From NCBI GenBank assembly GCA_013396915.1, contig VWZL01000906.1, positions 235,761 to 299,760 of the forward strand: 64,000 bases of DNA, read 5' to 3'. Positions 53,120 through 64,000 of this stretch are shown piece after piece. This stretch comes from Stercorarius parasiticus (lineage: Eukaryota; Chordata; Aves; Charadriiformes; Stercorariidae). Under the pieces are notes generated by a model. It was not told the origin of the DNA and made no database searches. It saw only the letters and a program-made list of their open reading frames with translations. Within the stretch, counting starts at the first letter, position 1; each line of letters begins with the position of its first letter. Made by a program: the position numbers and the translations under genes.

Positions 53120-55451
53120 AATTGTGACTATGTCACATTGAAAAGTGAGTTGATTACATGGTGCAAAATATGCATTAGAAAGTGCTTGGACTGAAGGACT
53201 GGATGGCTCAAGGGATCGGTAGTCTAATGTGGGAACTTTCACCCCTTAGTCACCAGCCTGACTCTGGCATAGGTGAGTAATAAAAACACAAATCTCTCTG
53301 CGTCTGGCAGCCATTTGGATGCGTAAATAAATTGAGCTGATAATATCAATATAATTTGGTGGGGAAAAAAATCCCACATCTGTGCAATAATTAGCATGCT
53401 TTTTTGGGTATCTCAGCAAACAGAGCAAAACCTGAAAGAGCACGGGGATTGAAAATAACAGTGGGTTGTGTTCCTGTAATATTTCCCATCCTGAATTATC
53501 CCAAAGCATTTTATAATTTATTAACTTAAGTCATATTCCAGCATATATCTCCCTGCAAATGCCAGAAACAGGGTCTGCTTAAATCCGATCAGTTGATAAG
53601 GACACCATGAAGACTAAATTTGTTTGTATTCAGAATTTCCTAAAGAGGGAGTTCTGGGGCTCTGCTTGAAAAACAGGTATGCAGGGGAGCGAGGCACTAA
53701 ACTGGCTCCAGGGCTCTCTTCCCACAGTTACTTGGCAACATGGCCCTGGCTCTCCCTCCTCGCCACGGTCCCCAGGACCTGCTTTTGGTTGGGGTTAATT
53801 AGATGTTGCTTAGTGCATTCCCTGGCTAACGCTAAAGTCTTCTGGGAGCTTTCTTGTGGCCTAAGGCTGAACTCACAATAACTATGCTAATGAATTAATG
53901 GGAACGAGCAGGAAAAGGGTGAGTTACAGAAAAGTATCTGTCTTTTTAACCCCTGTGTGAGCTGGTATTAATGCAGGGCTGGCAAACTCCAAAGCCTGGC
54001 TGGACATGATCTGGCTTCCTGCAGAGCTGCTTGGATGTATCCACATTGCACTCCCCGGCATGCTGGTTCCAGCAACACGATGCGGAGGCACCCGAGCGCT
54101 GGCTCTGGAAGCCATACAAAACTATTTATGCAGAGCTTAAGCTAATAAGCTCTGCCAGACCTGGGCTAGCCTGCACAGAGCCAGCATGGATGTCTCTGCA
54201 ATTGTGGCACCATTTATCAGCAAACTGGATAATCTGCCAGGGGGATAATGGAGAGCTGACTGTATATTGAATGTTTGTTTGCAATGAAAATTACGTGTTA
54301 GGGTTTTGACTCTAAAGCATCAGTGGATTACAGTCAGACAGCTGACAAGATTTCTGCTCCTGTCTGTCTGCTGGCCTCCTTCTCAGAGGTTGCTGCCCCT
54401 GTGACAGGGATGGCTTAAAAGCTCATGAAGCAACTTCTGAGTAGTTTTTAAGATGTTGTGGTGGGGATTTTTTTTCTGGAATGACAGAAGTGATAAATAG
54501 TATTCATAGTAGAAATTTCAATAAAGCAGGGGACTGATTCAGACACCTTGGACCCTTTCCATTTTGCTTTCTGCAGCTACATCAGGTTTTTTGATTGAGT
54601 TGCTAGAGACGGAAACCTTATCTTGCTTCTGGCTTCATTCACTCTTTAAATGCCCAACTGTGTTTGCAGAAAGGATGATGAACGTCCTCCTATATCCACC
54701 CCGAACTTTTGGAGCTCTCTGGATGAAGGCATCGCAGGCTTGACATTCATGATCCAGTGAGCCAAGAGGAGTAACCATCAAAATATGATACATGGGCAGA
54801 GCTTTGGGAGTCACAATCCAGCCACAACAAAGATATAATAGCTGCAAGGATAAGAGAGGAAACTAGAAAGACCAGCTTCAAATGTTCTATCTGGGATGTT
54901 TTAAAGTAATAGACATGACTGAGAGCAAGTGCATGTGTTCATATACATGTGGCTGTGTAAGCAGTTCTAGAAGGACAAGAAAAGTAACATTTAAATTCAA
55001 TAATAAAAGAAACATGTTGGAATTACAGTATATCCTGATATTCCCTATTGATATGATATGGCAATCAGGGAAGATGAGGTATTTAAATTCAGGAGAATGA
55101 ATTAGTGGACAGCAAGTACAAAAATTAATTATTTATCTTTTTATTCTATTTACATTTATTCATACAAATATGGAGTTAGTTTCTCACAGCAAAGAGCAGA
55201 ACCAAAATAAGTACACCAAAAGTTTATCACATCAGTTGTTGGGCCCTTCGTGCTTTTAAGAAGCAGGTGGAACAGTCTTTGCACAACCTTTGCTGGGTGA
55301 TACCTCCTTGTGACTGCCAGTCATGCACAAAAAGATGAGGTGTGAGTTTATATGGGAGAAGATTTTGTGCTACAGTCTGTCTCCACGCTACCTTAGCACA
55401 AGGTTTTGCACCTATTTTTCAGTGAAGATGCATATTAAGCTGTAATGTTTT

Positions 55452-55474
55452 ATTCCTTTATGGAATAAAGGAAT
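55452..55474. repeat. Perfect 10-base hairpin with 3-base loop
   Basis: ATTCCTTTAT at 55452-55461 and ATAAAGGAAT at 55465-55474 are exact inverted copies around GGA. Fully paired arms with so short a loop stand out against the surrounding sequence. No known element end or RNA gene is recognised here. Confidence 0.8.
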
Positions 55475-55989
55475 CACAGATTTTTCCCCTAGCTTTAAGT
55501 TAGCAAGTACTGATGCTTACAGTAGGGTCCCAGGTGATACCGCAGTCTGCTTGTCCTGCCCAGGCTTCCTGAACTAAGCAGGAATCCTTGCACCCCTCTG
55601 GTGTGCAGATGCTCCTCGCTGTTAAAGTCATGGTGTCTATCTTTCTACTTCTGCATGCCTTACACTGCACAATTAACTTTGTATCTTCATCTGTGAAAGA
55701 TCTAATTGTAGGTATGTATTTTCCATTTCCCTTTTTAATAACACAATCTGTGAAAGAAGACACCAGAAGGGAAATTGCCTTTAGAAAATCTTTTAGTATA
55801 CATGTCATGTATATCATGTGACTGAAGACTTTGTCTGTTCGTAGCTTTCACACTTATAAGAAATTTCAACATTAAGGATCCAATTCTTGCATACACCAAT
55901 GTCCTTTTGGAGCACCCTGATGCCCACCCATTTTACAGTCCCTTCACAATGAGGAAAGATTTAGTCTCATAATAAATTAAAATACAGCT

Positions 55990-56163
55990 CATAGAATCAT
56001 GGAATTGTTTTGATTGGAAGAGACCTTTAAGATCATCAAGTCCAACCATTAACCTAGCGCTGCCAACTTACTACTAAACCACACCCCTCAGCACCACATC
56101 TACATGTCTTTTGAATACCTCCAGGGATGGTGACTCAAGCGCTTCCCTGGGCAGCATGTTCTC
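55990..56163 (-). mobile_element. CR1 LINE, 3' end (minus strand)
   Basis: The plus strand opens with CATAGAATCATGGAATTG, the reversed CR1 tail, then runs through the 3' untranslated region to a stop at 56074-56076 and about 26 codons of the ORF2 C-terminus (LPREALESPSLEVFKRHVDV). Homology ends near 56163, so only about 175 bases survive. The untranslated part resembles that of 18349-19712 more than that of 60709-61052, suggesting a related subfamily. It is non-functional. Confidence 0.92.
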
Positions 56164-57682
56164 TTTTAAAGTCATTGAAGAAGAGACACAGAAGTGGCTT
56201 AATAGCCACTTTTTCTTCAAGGTAACAACAAAGGATGTATAAAAATCTGTTAAATACTGAGAGGCAGCAGAGTTCATGCTATTTGCTTTTGTATGATGTT
56301 CCAAACCTGGGAGGTGTTCGATGGGCAATCACAGGCAAGGGTTTTCTTACTACTTCCTTTAATTCCAGACTTTGTTAAAGTATGCATACTCTCTCAGTGC
56401 TGAAGTATTCAGCACTGCGTATTCGTATTGTGTTGTGTATAAACTTGGAGCAGTTCCATGTGTTTTTCTTGAAAATACTTTTGGTTGTCCACTGGGCCAT
56501 GTTTCCTGGAATTAATGGTTGGGATGCTGGACCTCAACCATTTCCCTTTGGCAGGTACTCAGGTACTGCTTTTCACAGTTAGAAGCCTCTTAACAACCTT
56601 ACAACCAAAACATTAAGGAAGATGCTCTCCATGTGCAAAACTATATTAATGATTATGTTTATAGTGCACCCTATATACATGGTTTCAGGATGCAGAAGAA
56701 TCATCTCCAAAAAAACCCCTCATTCATTGTGAACACCACATTGACAACAAAATTAGACAAAGATGTATAAAGTGCTGGAATTGATGGAGCTGCATTTCAT
56801 ATATTTTTCTACATTATGGAAGCCACAGCAGAAGTCTGGTACCTAAAGCTCTTCTCTATAGCAGTCTGGGCTCATCCGCACTCCAGAAGTATCCTCTTAG
56901 ATAGTGTCCTAAGGGAGCACCTTAAGCTTCTACACAGAAACGACCTTTGTCTTGATCTTAGGCCAACCCCAAGGACAGTCTTGCTGGCATTTAACACAGA
57001 TAGAAGGCGTCTTCGGACGCCAGGACTCCCTGCATAGATAAAGTCAATATGTTTTACAGGATCTGAGCATTTATTAAATGCTGCTGTGGCCCAAATATGG
57101 TTCTAATGCAACAGTTAAACAAAACAAATCAATGGAAAAAGTACCATTGGCTTCAGTGAAGATTGTTTCAGTCTCCTGGGGTTTTATTGTAGATGTAGAT
57201 GTGTTCAAGCCTATTGAAACAGTCTGTGCATTACTTGACTGAAGCAATCTATGACTACTCTGACATTGTTGCTCTGCAGAATCTTGTCTTCAAAGCCAGG
57301 TACAAGGACAGTTGTGCAAGTCTTCTACATTTCAGAGCCACTGAACTCATCGCTCAATAAATGGAATAGTTTAATATGTATACATAGATTTTTCTTTTAT
57401 TTTCCTGCAGAAATTACAAAATGGAGAGTCTGACATTTTGGCAAGATACAATAATCAACTCTGTGCTACTCAATGCACTTTTAGATTTTTCAAAAGGCAT
57501 AGGGTTTGCTCATAGGAAGATCCATGAATTCTGCACAGGAAAAAGGTGTGTAAAGGACATCCCATGTTACAGCTACAGAGCAAAGAGAAACCCTCCAGTA
57601 CCGGTGTCTTTGATGTCTGAAAAACAAACACTGAGATTCAGGTGTAAAGTTGACAATTTAGAAAAAGTGAAACTTCCTTGAA

Positions 57683-57697
57683 TTTTTTTTTTTTTTT
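57683..57697. repeat. Poly(T) tract
   Basis: Fifteen consecutive T, followed by ATTTTG. It is a simple homopolymer; no retrocopy was recognised beside it. Confidence 0.85.
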
Positions 57698-59390
57698 ATT
57701 TTGTAATTTAATATTCTGGGATAAGAAAGGAGCATTACAGGAATATTTGAGCCTATCAGGTTCATCTTAGAAAATCTACACTGGCTAATTACTGTTTGAT
57801 TTTAGACAAGTGCTTTGATCAATCCAAATGTTCAAAGATGCCAAGTACAAAACTCTCCCCTAAAATGTCATTCGGAGTGTTCTAGGGCTGAATGAATCCA
57901 AAATCCAGAGCCATAAGGCTGAAGGTGAAATGTTTAAATCCAGTCAAAAAAATATTGCACAGTCCTATCTACACATTAATTTTACCACACTATGGAACAA
58001 GATTATTGGGGGGAAATTCCATATTTGTGTTCAACTGTCAGGTGGAAAATTTACATTGAAGTCACAAACATGTGGTAAATCACAAAAGCAAAATTCATTC
58101 TTAGATAAGAAAATATCAAGAACCCACTGTGAGATATGAGTGAAAAATACGGAGAAACATTCCTTCCTTTTAAGAGTGATTTCTTAATATTTTAAAACTA
58201 TTCTAGGCTATGGTTAATGAAGAATACTTTAAATAAGAAAGGAATAATGCTAAACTGTAGTTCTGTTGCAATGTAATTTAAACTAAAAACTGCTTTTATA
58301 ACAGTTTGTCCATGCATTTATTCAAATATATGAAAATGTATGCAAATTTACATCCCATTGTTTTGTGGTTAGGTATACTACAAGGAATGTTTCAGGCTAT
58401 GCAGCTTCCCTAGGTAACAACTTTCACTGACTTCTGTAGTGATACGATTCAAACAACCGATCTTGAAATCCAAAACTAAAGAGAGCAAGCAAAGGTGAAG
58501 GAATATTATCCAGGAACTTAAAAGAAGATGGAAGAACTATCTATTCTTACAGGCACTTCATATAACAAAAAAATCCCTTTACTCGTTTTTTAGTTTTTTG
58601 TGACCACGCAGTTAGGCATGTAATTACCTGTTTACCAGGTAACAGCCTAGACATTCAGCACTCAAGAAATTGGTGATTGCATTCAGACGAAATTCAAGAG
58701 AATTATTACCACCCTAAATAATACTTACATTTATTGCAAATCTTAAATGACCCTTTTTAAAAATTGTCAGTATCTAAAGTACATCCTTTCCCCTAAAGGA
58801 CACAATAAATCGCTTAAGCACCCCTCCAGTTCTACTGAAGAGGCATCTGATTAACAGCCTTTTTCTAATAGAGGTAAGAAGCTGGGAGGGTCAGAAATGA
58901 AATCTAAATGTCTCTTTTCAGAGCCATTTGGGAAAGAAATCTGTATAGTAGTTTGATCTGTATCTGCACTTGGATTGAGCAATTGTGTTCAGGCAGAGAA
59001 TTGCCTGGCATTATCTTATGACTCACTTGACAGAGCTTACCCCTACTTTTCATTACCTGAGAAGAGATCATTACAAAACATACAAGTAGTATAATTTTAT
59101 AGCAATCTATTTTGAACTAGCAAATTAAATGGGAAGAAGAGAGGAAATGGAATGCAGCAAGCATAATGCTTTTAAAATGTTTTTAAAGAAATAGGAGCCT
59201 GGCAGAAGTGTGGGAGAGGGTCCAGGTTAGGGACCAGGAGCCCTTTCACTGTCTTGTGACACGGCAGAACTAACTGCACAAACCTGATTCATGCTGGAGA
59301 ACCCGCTGTCTGAAAAAAAGGGTAAATATACATGGATGTCATGGGTGAAAAATATCATAAATTGTGAAGGGTAATAGGTGGCAGATAGTT

Positions 59391-59410
59391 GGGTGTATGT
59401 GTGTGTGCGC
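59391..59410. repeat. TG-rich microsatellite
   Basis: GGGTGTATG is followed by TGTGTGTG and then CGC. It is a short degraded TG repeat. Confidence 0.75.
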
Positions 59411-60708
59411 TTCTGTGAATGTCCAAAATTGCACTTTTGAAGTTTCAAGCTGAAATCTGCTGCCTGCTAGCTGCAACCCATACAAGCTGGTTGTAAATTT
59501 TCATGACACTTGGACTAAATAGCAGTGAAATATCCTGAATCCTCTGATTACTAAAGAGACACATGACAAGACCAACAATTAGGATGCTGGTCATGCTTCT
59601 GCATATAAACCAGATTGGGAAAACCCTGGGTTTGGGCGGCCCATAAGGAAGAGGAGGGAAAAAGAGAAGGTTTCCCAAAAAGAATAGGTGGTCTTGGAGA
59701 GAAAAGGACTGGGAGACAAGGCCGTGAGCATCCTGACTGGGGGAAGGGTGCTGGTGGTCAGAGAGATGCACAAAGATGAACAACAGTGGATGCCCAGGGA
59801 CCTTCACCAGTGATGATTCAGAAGGGGAACTGGGAGCAGCAGTAAAGCAGGAATCAACAGAACTTTCTGTCCAACTTTCCCAGACCAGCAGCAACCTCCC
59901 TGCTGGGGTGGAAGGCGAGGGCTGGAGAGCAAAGTGCTGGGGCGGGGGAGCAAAGGAGTGTGAAATGACCAAGTAGGCTAAAAGCTCTAATCTTTCTGGG
60001 TTTTAAGTAAAGCCCAGTACTAGTTACTGTTTATTCTCTCTCTCCCATGGCAGTGAGAGGAGAACAAGGTGACCAGCAGAAAGGCTTGGAAGTCAGGCTT
60101 AGGGAATTTGGAGGACTGCATTATTATTAAAGTGTGTAAGGAAGTGCAAAACCGAATAGTATCACTCTCCTCTAAATTCATATCTGAAGTAGATCCCTAG
60201 TAATATTTATTAGGACAGGAATTAATTAGAGGGACAAGAAGTTTGCAGGCAAGGTCTTCACATTCAGTTGGTTTGGAGAACTAACGTTAATGAAGTGCAA
60301 GGTTGTACCTGAAAGAAGGATCTCCCCACTCTCCCAGCTTTCCTGTAAGACCATCTCACCTCTTGGGCCCTTTTCTTGCTACAAATAAGTGTCAACGTAA
60401 CTGCAAGTCTCAAATGTGAAACATGGACAATTTTGTAAGATGCTTCTGAAACATGTTTAATAGTCAACATGGTTGAAACTTCTCCAAGACATAGAGAAAA
60501 ACATTAATAGAGGAATAATAACAGAAGATGCTGCAGAGACAGGCCCTGAGCCTAAAGTTTTAATGCCAAGACTCTTAAACTGACTTACCAGCGTGACAGT
60601 CAAAGCTGCCTGGAAGAAACTTAGCCACAAGGTTTCAAGCACTTTCCTTGCTCATGGGTGCAGAAGGCGTTTTCATAGATAAGAAAGTCTTTAGGTAAAA
60701 ACGTAAGA

Positions 60709-61052
60709 TCATAGAATCATAGAACGTGTTGGGTTGGAAGGGACCTTGAAAGGTCATCTAGTCCAACCCCCCCTGCAGTAAGCAGGGACATCTTCAACTA
60801 GATCAGGTTGCTCAGAGCCTCATCAAGCCTGGCCTTGAGTGTCTCCAGGGATGGGGCCTCCACTACCTCTCTGGGCAACGTGTTCCAGTGTCTCACCACC
60901 CTCATTGTAAAGAACTTCTTCCTAATGTCTAATCTAAACGTACCCTGCTCTAGTTTAAAACCATTGCCCCTCGTCCTATTGCTACATGCCCTTGCCAACA
61001 GCCCCTCCCCAGCTTTCTTATAGGCCCCCTTCAGGTACTGAAGATGCCTCAG
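60709..61052 (-). mobile_element. CR1 LINE, 3' fragment (minus strand)
   Basis: The plus strand starts with ATCATAGAATCATAGAAC, the reversed doubled CR1 tail. Next come 'gttgggttggaagggacct' and 'catctagtccaacc', the standard avian CR1 3' untranslated blocks. The ORF2 C-terminus follows up to about 61052, where homology stops. The tail and coding part are well preserved, so this is probably the youngest CR1 copy in the window. It is 5'-truncated and inactive. Confidence 0.96.
60798..61052 (-). pseudogene. CR1 ORF2 C-terminal fragment
   Basis: About 84 codons are open on the minus strand, from RHLQYLKGAYKKAGEG through NRTRGNGFKL, FRLDIRKKFF and LPREVVEAPSLETLKARLDE to the native stop at 60798-60800. 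The frame is intact across the whole surviving fragment, unlike the other three copies. Only the C-terminal tail remains; reverse-transcriptase and endonuclease motifs are missing, so no activity is possible. Confidence 0.93.
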
Positions 61053-62614
61053 AATGCTTTACAGACCAGAAGGCATTTTTTTGAATTTTGGTAACTCTTA
61101 ACTCAAAGCCGGCTGAATGCCTTTGAATGAAATGCAGCAGCTTTCAGAGGTGCATCAACCTTCCCAACAACCTCTTTGCTTCCCAGGAATTTTTAATTCG
61201 TTCATTCCGATGACCTGCCTGCCTGCTCCTGCTGCTGCCAGCATCCTCTCTGCTGGAGCGGCCGTAACGCAGGAGGATTGCTCCAAGGGCAGGAGCAAGC
61301 TCCTGAGCTTCTTGGAAACCTTCACCTGACATGGTCACCCCTCATAGGGGAAGACAGCCTGCAAGGCGAGAGCACGCAGTGCAGCAAACGCCGTCTGCCA
61401 TATCGATGCTGAATCGAAGCAGAAACCACACTACCACAGGGACCAGAATGGGGAACTTCCACCTATTTTATTGTGGACTATGAAATACAAAGGTGTTTTT
61501 CTTCTTCTGTGCCCCCTTTCCCTGTTTTTTCTCTTTCACACATCCACACAGCTTCAGTGGGAGGGCTTCAAACACCCCTCTTCCCCCAAGCCTTCTCTAC
61601 AACCTCGTGCCTTCCTCCTGTGGGTTTGGAAAGGTGAATTTAAATTAAGTGAAACAAGTGGTGAGGCCAGGTGTGACCACAGCTGTCTCATCTGTTTAAA
61701 TTCATGTTGTAGCCCTCTCAGAAGAAGCAGTCGGATGGTTTTCCTGGAGGTCAGGGAGGAATGGGAAGGAAATGAGCCTGCTTGGAGAGGCAGAGGGTGG
61801 CAGAGGTGGTGGGGCTCAGCAGCAGAGAGCCACAGCAGGATCCAGGAGCTGCGGGGAGGGGACGGGTTGTGTAGGGGCAAGTGACACTCACTTGGCTTTG
61901 CAGAGATAACCAGAAGCAACGACACTGTGGGCCAGGGGAAGAATTGTACAGAAACCTTTCTGCTTTGTTCCATTTATACCTTGCCAATTGGAGCTTTCAG
62001 TCATTAAATCTAATGGTCCTAGCTATTTTTCTAAGAAAAAATTGCTTTCCTGAAATTCTTTTGGGGAGCTTGCTATAAGAAGCAAACTAAGCAGATCCAT
62101 CACAAACCTCTGGCCTGCTCAGGGTCTCAATGCACTTGACACCTAGATGACTGCTCCAAGCACAAGGTGCAAACCACAAGACTTAAAGTGATTGCAACTC
62201 TTTCTTGTTATCTTGCTTGGATATAGGACAGGAACTCAGACAAGTCAGGTCTTGTCTACCTCTTAGCATGGCATTCACAGAAGCCTGGCACTAATCTGCT
62301 CAAACTGGAGGAGCTTAGTGTTTGTTTATAACAAATACGTAAGCTTCTTGAGAGCTTTCAGGTGAAACATGGGTGCATTTAATGGGTTTAATGTTCCCTA
62401 GGGTAAGGCACAGAACTGATATGCAGTGTCCACCCTCGTCCTGCTTAAAATGTGTAATCTTTCTCATCTGTCCACAGTAAATAGTTCTAAAGCACAGAAG
62501 GAAAGCACTGAATCCATGGAAGTAAGCACTTCTTTTGGAAACATTTTGTTTTCATTTTACCCAAAATGTGTTTCTGATCTAGAAAAGATGAACTGGCGGA
62601 TGCAGAGAACTGAA
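61053..62614. other. Gene-free sequence with a GC-rich patch
   Basis: Overlapping frames of 60-139 codons on both strands at 61117-61987 share a GC-richer region and have no domains. No promoter-like or splice-supported structure was seen. Confidence 0.55.
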
Positions 62615-62712
62615 AATTGCTCCTACCAGTAAGCTTGGTATAAGCTTGGACAAGTACTTAATCCCTTTGATCTTCAGGTTTCCCCTCTAAAAAAGGTGCA
62701 TTAGTATTGTTA
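62615..62712 (+). mobile_element. Probable MIR-type SINE relic
   Basis: The order 'gctcctaccagtaagctt', then 'cttggacaagtacttaatcc', then 'tcttcaggtttcccctcta' and 'aaaggtgcattagtattg' follows the core and 3' half of a MIR SINE, whose family reads like 'ccttgggcaagtcacttaa', 'cctcagtttcc' and 'tgtaaaatgg'. Several substitutions and a small deletion are present. The tRNA-like head upstream is not recognisable. MIRs are old in all amniotes, so survival in a bird is plausible. The identification is by eye. Confidence 0.55.
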
Positions 62713-64000
62713 GCTGTGAGTAACAGAGTCTTAAAATTGGGGCACTTTTAATTGATCTGAGTTCTTAAGATTGGAGATGCTAAAGATAACTGAGCAGATA
62801 TCTCAGATGGCTCTTGTTCGTTTTAGCTAGCAATACCAATAGCATTCTTTTCAATTCTTTTCATCGTGCTTTGTCTATTCTTTTTTGTTAAAGCCAATTA
62901 GAAAATTTTCTAAGTGCACTGTATTATCTCTGATATAATTACTAGTAAGTCATGAATACCAGTCATAGGAGTGCTAATGAAAAGCTGTTCTGCTTCTTAA
63001 ATTAGCTATCTTAATATTTTCTGCAGTAAATTTTCTTCTTTATTTTCCAAATAAGGTTTATAAAAGTTAAATAGAACAGTAATGGGACAGGGGTGCTATA
63101 AAAAAACTTAGTGAACAGAGTAATTGTAGCACTTACAACAGATGAGATGTTTGCAATTAATTTTACAGTTACCACTCAAGACTGTATTTTGGTAAATAAA
63201 ATATTTTACTAACTTAACACTGTTTGTGGACATTTCATCTTGGACAGTATTGGGTCAAAATTTACCCTTCTGTTTTCCTTAGATGACTAAAAGATGCATG
63301 TTACTGCCACCTCCTTATGCTGGTTTCAGCTCTGTGATTTTACCTTCAATATTTTCCTAAACCCTTGTTTATATATTTAATAAAGTTTGAGGTTAAGGTA
63401 AGGGAACCAAACAATAACCAAGATGAAAGTTTTATCTCTACAGATGTACCAAAATATCACAAATGGTCATACTTTTGGTATGAGACGATCTGCCAAGCTT
63501 TGTGTTGTTATATGCCTGTAGTAAAGAAAATAAAGGGTATGATGCAGCCTCTCAGAATGGAAGCTATTTTCTGGAGTAGTGACTTTTCTGTTAAATTTTA
63601 AAATTTTGCCATCTTACAGGCAGACAAAAAGGCCCCGTGCACATGAACATGGTTATACCACAAGGATTGCAGCAGGGAGGCTCACATGGCCCTACCTAAG
63701 AACTAGAGAGTGAAGGAGATGAGGAGTCCCTTCCACCCGACATGTCATTAGGCCAAAGATGCATGCATGTTGAAGTTTCTCTTAGTCTGTGCCATTCATT
63801 TTTTTAAAATCAAATCCCTGAAACCCCTTGCCTGGAAACAGAATCGTTTCATCAACTTGAATATTTCACACAGTTTGTAGACCCAGCCCTTGTCCTCCAG
63901 GCTACTGCGGCTCCCAGGCCGGCTGCATAGAAGCAGCAGCAGCTATTTATCTTCTTTCCTCTGGAACTGAATGATATCAGAGGACTCACAGCTTTGTGAA
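62713..64000. other. Gene-free AT-rich sequence to window end
   Basis: No gene or repeat is recognised. The one open frame of note (63365-63601, 78 codons) has no domain. Confidence 0.6.

Larger units (their letters stand above)
42126..55989. other. Gene-free unique sequence with hairpins and microsatellites
   Basis: No gene is recognised. Frames of 60-130 codons, for example 43046-43324, 43499-43819 and 47434-47826, have no known domain. The 43499-43863 frames run through a microsatellite. GC-richer patches lie at about 43500-43900, 47400-47830 and 53680-54200. The patch around 53760-54340 has homeodomain-like TAATTAG and ATTAAT sites and no repeat. Microsatellites, poly(T) runs and two perfect inverted repeats are listed separately. 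Confidence 0.55.
56164..60708. other. Gene-free unique sequence
   Basis: No gene is recognised. A polypyrimidine-CAG signal precedes the frame at 57421-57681 (86 codons), but no domain or donor pairs with it. The minus-strand frame 59445-59972 (175 codons) lies in a purine-rich plus-strand stretch and reads as low-complexity S, P, F and L. A poly(T) run lies at 57683-57697 and a TG-rich run at 59391-59410. Confidence 0.55.

Noticed and set aside
57421..57681. Frame after a good polypyrimidine-CAG signal
   Set aside because: No donor or domain supports an exon; the frame runs to a stop just before a poly(T) tract.
59445..59972. 175-codon minus-strand open frame
   Set aside because: It has no known domain, reads as low-complexity S/P/F/L and lies in a composition-skewed stretch. 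A stop-free run of about this length is not surprising when six frames of 64 kb are scanned.
1..64000. Search for bacterial-type systems, CRISPR arrays, operons or an undescribed system
   Set aside because: Composition, repeat content and lack of dense coding show vertebrate noncoding DNA; nothing supports such a system.

Overview
The window looks like vertebrate, most likely bird, intergenic or intronic DNA. It is moderately AT-rich, has no gene-dense or operon-like layout, and its recognisable repeats are CR1-type LINE fragments. Two are plus-strand copies (15781-16288 and 18349-19712) and two are minus-strand copies (55990-56163 and 60709-61052). Some carry the 3' end typical of avian CR1, such as the doubled octamer ATTCTATG at 19697-19712. 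No mammalian-type Alu, L1 or B1 element was recognised. The species cannot be fixed from this sequence.

No protein-coding gene, rRNA, convincing tRNA, CRISPR array or complete transposon was found. The only long open frame with a recognisable product is the 3' half of a CR1 ORF2 reverse transcriptase (18349-19633). It is 5'-truncated, carries three probable indels and has a changed catalytic motif, so it is a dead element. Nearly all other open frames are short, lack recognisable domains and fit chance.

Layout: 1-5859 is unique sequence with several GC-richer patches. 5860-6350 is a very old minus-strand LINE reverse-transcriptase relic. 6351-15780 is mostly unique, with a weak old LINE 3' end near 9783. 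15781-19712 is the CR1-rich segment. 19713-42012 is unique sequence with an AT-rich microsatellite (22189-22333), a short two-copy tandem duplication (26290-26415), a pyrimidine-rich tract (26820-27350) and an old turtle/crocodile-like CR1 3' end (29437-29585). 42013-42125 is a degraded fold-back repeat. 42126-64000 is unique sequence with microsatellites, hairpins, two CR1 3' ends and a probable MIR-type SINE (62615-62712).

No genes can be shown to work together here. The main interest is the layering of repeat ages (young CR1 over much older LINE and MIR-like relics) and a few candidate unannotated exons or conserved noncoding blocks that need alignment or RNA data. I did not find a new biological system and do not claim one. 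Repeat identifications rest on remembered family patterns, not on a database search.
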